Shown piece by piece: positions 28,847 through 38,111 of a stretch of DNA of 64,000 nucleotides; positions within the stretch are counted from its first letter, which is position 1; each line of letters starts with the position of its first letter. Under the pieces are notes generated by a model that was not told the DNA's origin, ran no database searches, and saw only the letters and a list, made by a program, of their open reading frames with translations. The position numbers were made by a program, and so were the translations under genes. The DNA comes from Deltaproteobacteria bacterium (GTDB lineage Bacteria > Myxococcota_A > Polyangia > HGW-17), in NCBI GenBank assembly GCA_016937155.1, contig JAFGWM010000071.1, forward strand, positions 1 through 64,000, read 5' to 3'.

Positions 28847-29503
28847 ATGAAAAGAACAGTTTTATTTTTTATGATTATTATGGCATCAGTTTTTGGTGGT
28901 TGTGATGATGACTCATCTTCTTCTGATTGTACTGATACAGGTTGTGATGCATGGGAAGCATGCTCAGATACAGGTGACTGTATACTTTCTGAAGGTCGCT
29001 GTTACACCGAGTCAGATTGTGAAGATGGTGTCGAGACATGTTCTGAGGATCATTACTGTGAAGTCATTCCTGAATGTACTGATAATGAAGACTGTCTTGA
29101 CAGTGCATTTCCAGTCTGTGATGAAAACGGTCAGTGTATAGCTGAAGAAGTTTCCTGTAACACTGAAAAAACTCCCAGTGATATTATTCTGAGTGCAGAC
29201 GAATGTGGTGAGTACACAGATTGTATCGACAGTAATGACTGTGCGGATGGCCAGAGATGTGAGAATCTTCCTGTGGACGGTGAGGATTTCTCCAGGGCAT
29301 GCTGTGTTGATGGTCCAAGAGGTTGTATGGCCGATAGTGAGATTTGCGGAGATGAATTTGACTGTGACAGCGGACTCTGTATCGCAAGATTTGATACATA
29401 CTACTGTACAAGCCAGTGCGTGGATGAAAATGACTGTGAAAGTCCGATCTCTGAATGCTATGACATGTTTGTTATGACAGTTTGTGTTGAGCCTGGAGAG
29501 TAA
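28847..29503 (+). CDS. Cysteine-rich lipoprotein
   Basis: A 218-residue lipoprotein with a signal peptide ending in VFGGC and an Asp/Ser linker (DDDSSSS). The mature protein has many spaced cysteines in short units like CTDTGCDAWEACSDTGDC and CxxDxDCxxxxPVCDENGQC. These resemble the TIL/EGF-like and dickkopf-like Cys patterns found in myxobacterial secreted proteins. GGAGG precedes the ATG. It stands alone on the plus strand and is convergent with the TonB-dependent receptor gene. A specific role cannot be named. Confidence 0.78.
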   Translation: MKRTVLFFMIIMASVFGGCDDDSSSSDCTDTGCDAWEACSDTGDCILSEGRCYTESDCEDGVETCSEDHYCEVIPECTDNEDCLDSAFPVCDENGQCIAEEVSCNTEKTPSDIILSADECGEYTDCIDSNDCADGQRCENLPVDGEDFSRACCVDGPRGCMADSEICGDEFDCDSGLCIARFDTYYCTSQCVDENDCESPISECYDMFVMTVCVEPGE

Positions 29504-29512
29504 AAACGTCTC

Positions 29513-31681
29513 TTAAATAGCTGCTTCGGCAAACAGAATAAAATTTCTGCCGGGGCTGTATACACCACTTCCGTGATACTTGTATTCCTCATCAAGAATA
29601 TTTTCAAAGTTGATTCCAAAATTAAGTTTTTCCATAAAACTGCCGGGATTGTTAACGGTGAAATAGGTTCGTAGATTGAATGTATACCAGGATGGAGTTC
29701 CTCCTTCAGGAATTCTTACGTCGTTTTCATCCTCCGGTGAAAGTCTGGACTGTTTTGCAGCATATCTGAAATATCCTTCCATAAAACCGCTTATTCCTGA
29801 AAAGACAGGAATTTTGAAAATAATTCCAGCATGGAGGAAAAATGGTGGAATTCTTGTCATTGGGGTAGTTACACTATTATCATCGGTCTGTTCTCCCCAG
29901 GTCCAGCTCATATGAGTTCTGAACTGTAAAATTCCTCTGGGATTAATGTGCATTACACCCTGAGCTCCGTATAGAATTCCAAGCTCTCCATTGTAACTGG
30001 ACATCACCGGTTTCCCGTCAACTTCCGTCATGTTTTCATATGTTGATGCTTTTCTTCCGATGATATCATGTATTCTGGAATGCCATGCAGTGAGTTCGAA
30101 AGTAAAATAATTAAAACGTCCCTTCAAAATTATTTCAAAATTATCACTGTATTCCGGGGTTAAATTTTCTCCAGGAATTTCAAAACTTTTGCCTGCATCT
30201 CCGATAAAAACTGCCTCCTGAAGATTTGGCGCTCTCATTCCCTGACTGAATACACTGCTGATGTTAATTTTTTTATTCCATATGTATGACAGGGCACTGA
30301 AAAATGTTAATCCCTCATTTGAAAAATTTATTTCAGGAAGTGTCGCGGCTGCATTTGCATGACCCCTTACAAAACTGAACCTTGCACCAGCGTTGACTTC
30401 TATTTTATGAGTTGAAGTTTTATAAACATCATATTCAGTCAACAGAAAACTTCCTCCATGTGAATAGGTTGAATTGTCAGGATAAACACCGCTGGGAAAT
30501 GATTCCCACACTCCGGTTGTTTCGTAATCAACACTGTATTTATCCGCATTCACCATATCCATATAAAAAAGAATGCCACTTCTGATTCTAAGGGAATTTT
30601 CCATTAGTTTAAGATTGTATTTCAGATCCATTCCCAGAGTGGAAACTCTGGTTTCATTGCGGGAAATTTTAAGAATTTCAATATTATCCAAGTTCAGGGA
30701 ATGATCATCTTTTCTTTCAAAAAACTTCTGCCATGAAAGTACAAGCTCCAGATCACTGGCAATGGAAGGTAATGGTACATGTATCGTGGACCATGCGAGA
30801 TGCATTGTATTATCATACCAACTGACCTGATTTTTTGTCACAAGTTTGTCTGTTCTGCCTGCGTCAAGCATGGCACTGTAAAGATAGTTAGCCCGAACTG
30901 AAATATCACGGAAAATTCCATAATTAAGTTTTGTAAATCCACTTACAAGACTGTTTCCCTGATGGTATGAAGTGTAGATTTGTTCTCCGATGGTTCCTCC
31001 AGCTCTCAGATTATCAAAATACCTCAGTGAAAAGGCTCCTAAAAATCCATTGGTGGAGTTTCCTGAAACAAGACTTCCGTTCACAATTCTTCCGTTATCT
31101 GCACTTTGAAATCTTGAACTGAGACTGGAATGAAATGATATTCCTGTTTTGTTTTTAAGTTTTTCAAATCCAATTGGTATGGAATGTATGACACCACCCA
31201 TTGCATCTGAACCGTAAAGAACACTCCCAGCTCCACTCAGAACTTCTATTTTATGGAGAGACGTCTGATCAAGAGCATTCAGATACTGCAACGGACCCGT
31301 TCTGTAAACGCTGTTATTTAATCTTACCCCATCATACATAAGGAGAATTCTGGGACCGATCATTCCTCTGATGATTGGTGCACCACCTCCATGGTTGGTT
31401 TTCTGCAGAAAAATTCCTGGGAGATCCAAAAGTGCTTCAGGGGTGCTTCGAGGACTTAATTTTGAAATATCAGATTTTTTCAGCAGTGAAATATTTCGGT
31501 TGGATTCAAAAGGTGTTTCAGGGATCCTTCTTGCGGTAACAACTATTTCTTCATCATTTTTGTCAGTTAGGATTTTTAAACCGGATTTTTTTTTCTCCGG
31601 TTTTGATGTGTCGGATTTAGCTTGAGTTTGGAATGTGTTTGAAAATATAAATAAAAACAAGATAAAAGATTTGATAAGCAT
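29513..31681 (-). CDS. TonB-dependent outer-membrane receptor
   Basis: A 722-residue outer-membrane transporter. I start it at ATG 31681 (MLIKSFILFLFIF...) because GGAG lies 6 bases upstream and it opens the signal peptide directly. A longer reading would begin 11 codons earlier. Residues DEEIVVTARRIPE form the TonB box region. The plug domain shows LLDLPGIFLQK, PIIRGMIGPRILLMYDGVRL and VLSGAGSVLYGSDAMGGVI. The rest is a 22-strand barrel, with NLTPEYSDNFEIILKG and ILDEEYKYHGSGVYSPGRNF near the end. The ligand may be a siderophore, vitamin or metal. No TonB, ABC transporter or regulator is adjacent, so the substrate cannot be inferred. Confidence 0.92.
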   Translation of the reverse strand: MLIKSFILFLFIFSNTFQTQAKSDTSKPEKKKSGLKILTDKNDEEIVVTARRIPETPFESNRNISLLKKSDISKLSPRSTPEALLDLPGIFLQKTNHGGGAPIIRGMIGPRILLMYDGVRLNNSVYRTGPLQYLNALDQTSLHKIEVLSGAGSVLYGSDAMGGVIHSIPIGFEKLKNKTGISFHSSLSSRFQSADNGRIVNGSLVSGNSTNGFLGAFSLRYFDNLRAGGTIGEQIYTSYHQGNSLVSGFTKLNYGIFRDISVRANYLYSAMLDAGRTDKLVTKNQVSWYDNTMHLAWSTIHVPLPSIASDLELVLSWQKFFERKDDHSLNLDNIEILKISRNETRVSTLGMDLKYNLKLMENSLRIRSGILFYMDMVNADKYSVDYETTGVWESFPSGVYPDNSTYSHGGSFLLTEYDVYKTSTHKIEVNAGARFSFVRGHANAAATLPEINFSNEGLTFFSALSYIWNKKINISSVFSQGMRAPNLQEAVFIGDAGKSFEIPGENLTPEYSDNFEIILKGRFNYFTFELTAWHSRIHDIIGRKASTYENMTEVDGKPVMSSYNGELGILYGAQGVMHINPRGILQFRTHMSWTWGEQTDDNSVTTPMTRIPPFFLHAGIIFKIPVFSGISGFMEGYFRYAAKQSRLSPEDENDVRIPEGGTPSWYTFNLRTYFTVNNPGSFMEKLNFGINFENILDEEYKYHGSGVYSPGRNFILFAEAAI

Positions 31682-31843
31682 GACAACTCCACAGGTTGTC
31701 ACTGAATCTACCAAAAAATATTAATTTTCAAAGAAATTCATTCAATATTTGCGGGTTTTAACTTTTTGATGAGAATAAAAACAGATTCCCGAAGTGGGTT
31801 TAATGTTTGATTGCTCCCCTCGAGTGGAAAGATGGAGGATTCC

Positions 31844-32860
31844 ATGAAAGTTTGCGTTTTAATGGGTGGTAAAAGTTCTGAATACGATGTGAGTATTGTT
31901 TCAGGTACCATGGTTGCCCGGACTTTAGTATGTCGCGAACACAGTGTCATGATAACTGTGGTGGATAAAAAGGGAAACTGGAAATTTTCCAGGGGTTTTG
32001 TGAAGGAGGTTGAAGAAATAGAAAAAATTATCGATGGAAGTCTGTGCTCATCAGGATATCCCGAAGATGCTCTGAGGCAGATGAGGGAAAGTTCCATTGA
32101 AGTGGTTTTTCCCGCACTTCACGGACCCTGGGGAGAGGATGGAAAAATTCAGGGATTTCTTGAAATATGTTCTCTTCCATATGTAGGCAGTTCCACTGCT
32201 GGCAGTGCTGTATCAAACGACAAACTTCTGACTAAGTATATATTGAGAGCCCATGCTCTCCCTGTTCCGGATTATACAGTCATCAATGAGGGGTATGTTG
32301 AGAAACATCTGGAATATATTGAAACTCCCTGTGTAATTAAAAGTCCATGTCAGGGTTCCAGTTTTGGTCTTGCAGTAGCCAAAACCACGGATGAACTGAA
32401 AAAGTATGTTAAAGAAATAATTGAAATGGAGCATCACGTGATGGTGGAAAAATTTATAAAGGGCAGGGAGTTGACATGTGGTGTGCTGCAGACAGGAAAA
32501 AATGAAATTTCTGCACTTTCACCCACAGAGATAATTCCTAGGGTAAGTGATTATTTTGATTTTAAAGCCAAATATGAGGTTGGTGGCAGTGATGAAATAA
32601 CACCGGCTGAGGTTAGTGAAGAAATTTCCTTGCAGGTACAGCAGCTTGCCATCAGAGTCCATAGGGCACTGGGTATGGGCCATTTAAGCAGAACAGATTT
32701 TATTCTGGATGAAAATGATGAGCTTCATATTCTGGAGTCAAATGCACTTCCCGGTTTTACAGGAACAAGTCTTTTCCCTCAGGCGGCAGCACATGCCGGA
32801 TATTCTTTTGGGGAACTTATCGAGCTTTTACTTAATAATGCTGTTAATGATATAAAATAA
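31844..32860 (+). CDS. ddl: D-alanine--D-alanine ligase
   Basis: A 338-residue ATP-grasp ligase that joins two D-alanines for peptidoglycan precursor synthesis. I start it at ATG 31844, with GGAGG 5 bases upstream. Motifs are LMGGKSSEYDVSIVSG (N-terminal), FPALHGPWGEDGKIQGFLEI, the ATP-binding VIKSPCQGSSFGLAVAKT, VEKFIKGRELTCGVL, and HILESNALPGFTGTSLFP with the Mg-binding residues. All catalytic regions are present and the length is normal. It stands alone, not within a mur cluster, and is followed by a large hairpin. Confidence 0.94.
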   Translation: MKVCVLMGGKSSEYDVSIVSGTMVARTLVCREHSVMITVVDKKGNWKFSRGFVKEVEEIEKIIDGSLCSSGYPEDALRQMRESSIEVVFPALHGPWGEDGKIQGFLEICSLPYVGSSTAGSAVSNDKLLTKYILRAHALPVPDYTVINEGYVEKHLEYIETPCVIKSPCQGSSFGLAVAKTTDELKKYVKEIIEMEHHVMVEKFIKGRELTCGVLQTGKNEISALSPTEIIPRVSDYFDFKAKYEVGGSDEITPAEVSEEISLQVQQLAIRVHRALGMGHLSRTDFILDENDELHILESNALPGFTGTSLFPQAAAHAGYSFGELIELLLNNAVNDIK

Positions 32861-32862
32861 AG

Positions 32863-32932
32863 GGACCGTATCCTGGTTTATGTTCTGATGAGCTGTTCAA
32901 CATATTCTGAGGGAAGAACCAGGAAACGGTCC
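32863..32932. terminator. Long nested hairpin between convergent genes
   Basis: Bases 32863-32878 (GGACCGTATCCTGGTT) pair with 32917-32932 (AACCAGGAAACGGTCC) with one mismatch. TATGTT 32879-32884 pairs with AACATA 32899-32904 inside the loop. It lies between ddl (plus) and the phosphatase gene (minus), so it suits a bidirectional terminator. The minus-strand side is followed by a T-rich stretch, and the plus side is less so. Confidence 0.6.
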
Positions 32933-32962
32933 ACTTATATCTATCATCTGAAATAGAAGTTG

Positions 32963-33892
32963 TCATTGATTATTTTGTATTCCAGAACTTTTTTTAGTAA
33001 TACCGGATCTTGTAATTTCAAGATATTCAAGGTTTCTGGACCCATAGTATTTTGACATTCCTACATCAATTCTCCAAACCAGACCATTACATTTACTGTT
33101 AATTCCATTTTTCTGAATAGAATGTCCAATAATTAGAGTACCACTTTTTGTCAGTTCTAAAATTTTTTGAAGATTCCTGCAGTCTCTGGAATCCGGATTT
33201 TTTCCATAAGTTCTGTTCCAGAAGGGGGAGTTTTTTTTTCTTAAAATCGCCGGCAGTGAAGTATTATTATCAGTGAGCCACTTTGAGATATCTGAATTTA
33301 TTTTTTCGATACCGTATTCAGCCTGTTTTATGGTGAGTCCACCGTGTGTGAAGAGCAGACTGCCTACTTTTGTAACAACTGGAAATTTGCTGAATTCCAA
33401 TGCAAGATATTCCCCTCGCTTGAATGATGATTCACGATCTGTTGAAAGAAGTTTACTGTTTTTCCAGTTTTTACGGGAATTCTGACTAACATATCTGAAA
33501 TCTCCGGCAAAATTCATAATTTCATGATTTCCGTTTATCAGAATCAGTTGACTTTTTTTCATTGGGGCTTCTTTTTTAAGTCTGAAAAGTAATTCAATTA
33601 TCTGAAGTTCATTATCACCACGATCTAAAATATCCCCTGTCTGGACAACAATCATATTGGTTCCAATCCAGTGAAGATTTTTTGATATTGCATGTGAGTC
33701 TATTAAAATTGATTTCAATGCATTTATATCACCATGAATATCTCCGATGGCAATGACAGTATTTACAGTGTCAGGGAGAATAATCCGATTGTTATCGACA
33801 ACAGGTGAATTATTTTTATCACTGCACATTGTTAAAAATAGTAAAGAAATAGAAAAAACGGCAGTTGAAAAAAAGTTTCTATTTTTTATCAA
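32963..33892 (-). CDS. Calcineurin-like (Shelph-type) phosphatase lipoprotein
   Basis: A 309-residue metallophosphatase. The N-terminal signal peptide ends in LFLTMC, so it is probably a lipoprotein in the periplasm. Metal-binding and catalytic motifs are all present: GDIHGD, GDILDRGD, GNHEI, FTHGGL and IIGHSI. This set, with a DRGDNE-like loop, matches the Shewanella-like protein phosphatases, which act on phospho-Ser/Thr/Tyr. It starts with TTG 33892, sharing bases with the stop of the upstream gene (TTGA). It is the last gene of the four-gene DM9 operon. The substrate is unknown. Confidence 0.85.
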   Translation of the reverse strand: MIKNRNFFSTAVFSISLLFLTMCSDKNNSPVVDNNRIILPDTVNTVIAIGDIHGDINALKSILIDSHAISKNLHWIGTNMIVVQTGDILDRGDNELQIIELLFRLKKEAPMKKSQLILINGNHEIMNFAGDFRYVSQNSRKNWKNSKLLSTDRESSFKRGEYLALEFSKFPVVTKVGSLLFTHGGLTIKQAEYGIEKINSDISKWLTDNNTSLPAILRKKNSPFWNRTYGKNPDSRDCRNLQKILELTKSGTLIIGHSIQKNGINSKCNGLVWRIDVGMSKYYGSRNLEYLEITRSGITKKSSGIQNNQ

Positions 33893-34260
33893 AATTCTAT
33901 GTCCTCAAGTGAAGTCCAGTTGGGTTCATCGGAGTCCGAATCAGATCCAAGAGGAATGATCAGTTGAAAAAAAGTTTCATTGATACTAAAAAATTTTTCA
34001 TATTGTCTCATATTGGATGGATTTCGTTTTTTTGATAATTTCATATCAATAGCAAATTGAAGTTCAAAATGATTCCGGGAAATGTAATTGTGTCTCATCT
34101 GGGAGAGAATATTAAGAAACACCAGAAACATTTCTTTTTCTTTTTTATGAATGTACAGTATTTGTCCGGATTTTGTTTTTATTTCAAGCTGCTTCTCTAC
34201 TTTTATGATTAGTTTCTCAAGAAGTTTATCGGGAGAATAAAGCAACTGGTATAGATTCAT
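33889..34260 (-). CDS. Unrecognised 123-residue acidic-tailed protein
   Basis: A 123-residue protein with no family I know. There is no signal peptide. It looks cytoplasmic, with helices in the first half (LLEKLIIKVEKQLEIK, MFLVFLNILSQMRHNYI) and an acidic end (GSDSDSDEPNWTSLEDIEF). AAGGAT precedes the ATG. Its stop overlaps the TTG start of the phosphatase gene by 4 bases, and the DM9 gene is 13 bases upstream, so it is part of that operon. Its unsignalled product beside two exported ones is odd. Confidence 0.65.
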   Translation of the reverse strand: MNLYQLLYSPDKLLEKLIIKVEKQLEIKTKSGQILYIHKKEKEMFLVFLNILSQMRHNYISRNHFELQFAIDMKLSKKRNPSNMRQYEKFFSINETFFQLIIPLGSDSDSDEPNWTSLEDIEF

Positions 34261-34273
34261 CTGAATTTATCCT

Positions 34274-35128
34274 TCAGGGAACAATAAACAATTCAAAAGC
34301 AGTAAATACTTTTTGTTGTCCGGACAGATACACTGTGCATCCATGTCCGTTGAAATTACCCGAATATTTTCCTGATGCCCTGCATACATAACCGCTTCCG
34401 GATGGCAGTGAATAAGGCAGAATTCTTGTATAGGATGATTTCTTCCATTCATTCACCCCATCATATGACAGTATCTGAAAAGAAGGAAGCAATGCGGATT
34501 TACCATTTATTGCCACTGCACATTTTTTCATTGTTACATAACCGCTGATCCATAATCCACTGTATTTAGCGCGGCATACAGCCTTTCCTGAAGTGGAATA
34601 AACTGTATGTGGAGGCAGAGAGGATGAATAAGTAATCCACTGGCTTTTTTTCCCTTTCATAAGTAGGTACTGAGGTTTTACAGCAAGGGTTTTCCCCGCG
34701 ACAACGATATAGCATTTTCCACGGTAGAAGTTTCCGGTGTATTTCCCCTGACCGTATATCCCTTGGCATAAAAAGCTTTCTTTGGTGTTAACTCTAAGAG
34801 CTTTTGACGCAAATTCCAACCCGATAATTTTTGCCCATCTGTAGTTACCGCTTATTGTCAATACATCGTAGTTCATTCCCTTAAGGAATTTTCCATTAGC
34901 ATTTGCGTTGCATTGACGGCCTCTAACGTATCCAGCACTATAGGAGGATCCACTTTTCACTCTGCAAACATACACCGGACGAGCGTTGTGAACCCCGCCC
35001 ACAACCTGTCCGGAAATGTTCTGTCCAGCACTGGTACGTACCCATCTGGATGAGGGAGGTGTGATGTTTCCGGATAAAATCTGAAGCGGATTTGTCATAA
35101 TAACGAGTGAAATTAGAATACTGAACAT
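34274..35128 (-). CDS. Exported DM9-repeat (DUF3421) protein
   Basis: A 284-residue exported protein with a signal-like N-terminus of about 20 residues. Three to four copies of a DM9-like unit follow: GQVVGGVHNARPVYVCRVKS, then GYVRGRQCNANANGKFLKGM and YDVLTISG, then AVCRAKYSGLWISGYVTMKK and a last copy with YVCRASGKYSGNFNGHGC. The pattern of aromatic, glycine and cysteine residues matches DM9/DUF3421, best known from insect and mollusc lectin-like proteins and seen in some bacteria. AAGGA precedes the ATG. It is 22 bases after a small gene and 13 before another in a four-gene operon. A carbohydrate-binding role is inference from the animal relatives. Confidence 0.75.
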   Translation of the reverse strand: MFSILISLVIMTNPLQILSGNITPPSSRWVRTSAGQNISGQVVGGVHNARPVYVCRVKSGSSYSAGYVRGRQCNANANGKFLKGMNYDVLTISGNYRWAKIIGLEFASKALRVNTKESFLCQGIYGQGKYTGNFYRGKCYIVVAGKTLAVKPQYLLMKGKKSQWITYSSSLPPHTVYSTSGKAVCRAKYSGLWISGYVTMKKCAVAINGKSALLPSFQILSYDGVNEWKKSSYTRILPYSLPSGSGYVCRASGKYSGNFNGHGCTVYLSGQQKVFTAFELFIVP

Positions 35129-35150
35129 AGTTATCCTTCCTCAAAACATA

Positions 35151-35444
35151 CTATTTACTGCTGTCGTCATCGGACCAGAACTGGTCATTTACCTCAATAA
35201 CTCCTGTTTTTTCATCAATCTGCAGCAGTTTTTTATCAGATCTCAGGGAAGTTATAACATGAAGCGCCCGCTCTGAATCAACTTTTCTTTTCTGATGGAT
35301 TTTTTCAATAATATCCTCTGCAGTGATTTCAACATTCTCAGTTTTAGCCTGACGAATAATATCCCTGATGTCTTTTTCAATGTCCTTTTCAGTAACGTTT
35401 CCGGTCATGAAACTGATCAGTGGAATTTTTTTATCTTTTTCCAT
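35151..35444 (-). CDS. Unrecognised small helical protein
   Basis: A 97-residue, charged and mostly helical protein with no signal peptide. The middle part (ITAEDIIEKIHQKRKVDSER then LHVITSLRSDKKLL) resembles a winged-helix arrangement, with a short beta end (IDEKTGVIEVND), so DNA binding is possible but unproven. AAAGGA precedes the ATG. It is first in the four-gene DM9-phosphatase operon, 22 bases before the DM9 gene, and so could be a regulator of it. Confidence 0.65.
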   Translation of the reverse strand: MEKDKKIPLISFMTGNVTEKDIEKDIRDIIRQAKTENVEITAEDIIEKIHQKRKVDSERALHVITSLRSDKKLLQIDEKTGVIEVNDQFWSDDDSSK

Positions 35445-35557
35445 TTAAAGTCCTTTCAAACGTCCCTCATAAGTGGACAATGAGAAGAATTAGCAGAAAT
35501 GTCACTGGATTTCCTCATTTTTTCCATTAATTTTTTATGAAAAATAAACGCGATGAA

Positions 35558-37984
35558 TTATTTGGAACATTTTGAATCAAAGGGTTCGACACTAATCCAT
35601 GGAGCACTGGTTTTCAGGGCTTCCCATCCTTTGCAACTCACTCGAGTGTATGTAAGATTTACTTTTCTGAGTTTTTTGAGGTTAACCAAAACACCCAGTC
35701 CTGAATCAGAGACTCTTGTTCCAGTGAGGTCCAACTCTCTCAGTTCCTTCAATGGCGTAAGGTTGCCTAAATCCTCATCCTTCAACTTGATTCTGGATAT
35801 GTTCAGACTCAGCAGAGAACTCATATTACTCAGATTGGAAAGGGACTGACCATCAACCTTGGTGTTTGAGAGATCCAGTTCTCTGAGATTTTTTAAATTT
35901 TTCAGGTTATTAAGACCTGGACCGGATATTTTTCTGTTTCCTGAAAGGTTAAGATATTTAAGTCCGGTCATTTTTGAAAGATTACTTAAGCCAACATCAG
36001 TGACTTTTGTTTTTGCAATATTAAGAGAAGTCAGTCCGGATAGTTCTTTGACATAGCTCATACCTCTGTCATCAATCCTTGTGAGTGATACGTCCAGATA
36101 CTTAAGGGATTTAAGCCCTGAAAGTTCTCCAAGGCCCTGTCCTTTGAGAGCAGTATCACGGAAACTCAGATGAGTAAGATTTTTCAGAGTTTTAATATTA
36201 CCAAGACCTGCATCCTTAAGTTTGCCGCTGTTTGTATAAAACTGTTCAAGGTTTTTGAGATCTCTGAGTTTAAGTAGACCAAGACCGGAAATTTTTGCTC
36301 TGTACAGCCAGAGCTTTTTAAGATTCTTAAGTTTTCCAATGCTTCTTAAACCACTGTCAGATACCCTGCGTGCATCAATATGAAGGGCAGTGAGGCTCTG
36401 AATGGCTTGAAGATTTGCCAGTCCATCATTTTTAAGGGAACTTGAAGATATGGACAGGTATTTCAGGTTTTTCAAACCCTTGAAATATACAAGACCCTCA
36501 CCCTTGATTCTGGTGTAAAGTCTCAGATGCTCAAGGGCAGTGAGGTTTTCCAGATAAACAAGACCATTGTCAGTAATCCTGGTGTCATAAAGTTCCAGAT
36601 ATTTTAGTCCCTTCATTTTTTTGAGGAACATCATGCCGTTATCGGTGATGCGGTAGCCACCCACACTGAGGGATTCCAGTTTGTTCATGGATCTGAGATT
36701 TTCAAGACCTCCATCTGTAATCGAGCGAGAACCAAGATACAGGTGTCTCAGGTTTTTAAGGCCGGTGAGATATGCCAGTCCGGCGTCTTTTATCCGGTTT
36801 GAAAGGATATATAGTGATTCCAGTTTAGAAAAATCCTTTATGTGAACAAGACCATTGTCTGTGAGGTTTCTGGAGTAAACATAAAGACTTCTCATGTCCT
36901 TCATTCCTGCAATATTTGAAATTCCATCATCAGTTATTCTTGTACCGCTGAGATGAAGGGTTCTGATTTTAGTAAGGTCCTTCAGGTGTTCCATTCCTTT
37001 ATCAGAAATGTCATAAAGTATTAGACCTTCGGTATTCTTAAGTCCGGAAATTGTGGCAACCATTTCATCTTTTTCAAACCTTCTCAGATTGAGTGCCAGT
37101 CGGTGGTTTGAAAGATTATTAAGACATGTGAGATTTTCTGATTTCAGAGAACCATCTGTAAGAGTCAGATAGAGCAGATTCTTTCCATCAAACTTTTTCA
37201 ACTCTGCTATCACAGGAGCACTGCAGATAATTCTTGACTGAGCACGAACAGAGGAAATTTTTTCGATATTGCTGCTTAAAAGAGCTGCTGCTTTGTTGGA
37301 ATCCATATTGGAAAGATCAACGCCAATGATTTCTCCACCAAGTGAGAAAATATTACCGGATTCTCTGAAAACTGCTTTATGGGCTTTTGAATAGTTTTCT
37401 ATTCCAACTGCGAAACCCAGACATCTTCCCTCAACCGTGCATCTGCTGATATGTCTCCAGGCACTTCCAAGTTTTGAAAATCCTGATTTTTTAACGGAAA
37501 CAGCTTTGTTCCCATTATCTTTTTTCTCAGGATCCTTTTTTTCATCTTTTTTTACTATTTTTTCATCCTTTTTTTCATCGTCAGATGATTTTTTCTTGGA
37601 TGTCATCGCAAGAATTATTACTACTACGATAATCACCGCCAAACCGGCACCACTGGCAATAAGAAACACCTTGTTCTTCCAGATTGGTATTTCTTCAGGA
37701 GGAGGAGGGGGAAAACCCTGTGGAGGAACACCTGAAGACTGGTGAAAACCTCCAAATCCACCCGGAGGAGGTGGAGCATCCGGTGGAGGAGGAAAACCTG
37801 CCTGCGGAGGAGGTGGAGCATCCGGTGGGGGGAAACCTGCCTGTGGAGGAGGTGGAGCGTCAGGAGGAGGAAAACCACCCTGAGGAGGCGGAGGCTGATT
37901 ACCAAATGACTGGGCACCTGAATTGGATGGAAAAATCGGCTGTCTTGAAGGCGGTGGGGGAAACTTTCCGTTATAATCACTCAT
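35558..37984 (-). CDS. Leucine-rich-repeat protein, proline-rich tail
   Basis: An 808-residue protein in an unusual order. Residues 1-100 are Pro/Gly-rich with repeats of PPPPQAGFPPPDAP. One helix follows at 106-127 with no signal peptide before it. Then comes a Lys/Asp/Glu-rich linker (about 129-165), a short Cys-bearing segment, and from about 270 to the end roughly 20 leucine-rich repeats of about 24 residues of the type GLxxLxxLKNLRxLxLSxTRITD. Positive residues follow the helix (TSKKK), and the topology is not certain. The simplest reading is a type II protein with a cytoplasmic Pro-rich tail and periplasmic LRRs. AAGGTG precedes the ATG. It may be a ligand or scaffold protein. Confidence 0.82.
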   Translation of the reverse strand: MSDYNGKFPPPPSRQPIFPSNSGAQSFGNQPPPPQGGFPPPDAPPPPQAGFPPPDAPPPPQAGFPPPPDAPPPPGGFGGFHQSSGVPPQGFPPPPPEEIPIWKNKVFLIASGAGLAVIIVVVIILAMTSKKKSSDDEKKDEKIVKKDEKKDPEKKDNGNKAVSVKKSGFSKLGSAWRHISRCTVEGRCLGFAVGIENYSKAHKAVFRESGNIFSLGGEIIGVDLSNMDSNKAAALLSSNIEKISSVRAQSRIICSAPVIAELKKFDGKNLLYLTLTDGSLKSENLTCLNNLSNHRLALNLRRFEKDEMVATISGLKNTEGLILYDISDKGMEHLKDLTKIRTLHLSGTRITDDGISNIAGMKDMRSLYVYSRNLTDNGLVHIKDFSKLESLYILSNRIKDAGLAYLTGLKNLRHLYLGSRSITDGGLENLRSMNKLESLSVGGYRITDNGMMFLKKMKGLKYLELYDTRITDNGLVYLENLTALEHLRLYTRIKGEGLVYFKGLKNLKYLSISSSSLKNDGLANLQAIQSLTALHIDARRVSDSGLRSIGKLKNLKKLWLYRAKISGLGLLKLRDLKNLEQFYTNSGKLKDAGLGNIKTLKNLTHLSFRDTALKGQGLGELSGLKSLKYLDVSLTRIDDRGMSYVKELSGLTSLNIAKTKVTDVGLSNLSKMTGLKYLNLSGNRKISGPGLNNLKNLKNLRELDLSNTKVDGQSLSNLSNMSSLLSLNISRIKLKDEDLGNLTPLKELRELDLTGTRVSDSGLGVLVNLKKLRKVNLTYTRVSCKGWEALKTSAPWISVEPFDSKCSK
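37764..37873 (-). repeat. Proline-codon tandem repeats
   Basis: Three imperfect copies of a GGAGGAGGTGGAGC-containing unit (about 40 bases apart on the plus strand) encode the PPPPQAGFPPPDA units near the N-terminus of the LRR protein. Such repeats readily change in number by slippage. Confidence 0.7.
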
Positions 37985-38111
37985 TTTATCACCTTGGGGT
38001 ATAGCTGTTCAATTTCAATGGAACCATAGATCAGATGTGCTTAATTCGCAAGGTAATATAGATTTATAGAAGGAGCAAGGATGGTAAAAGAATATTAGAA
38101 AAGAGTGGGGG

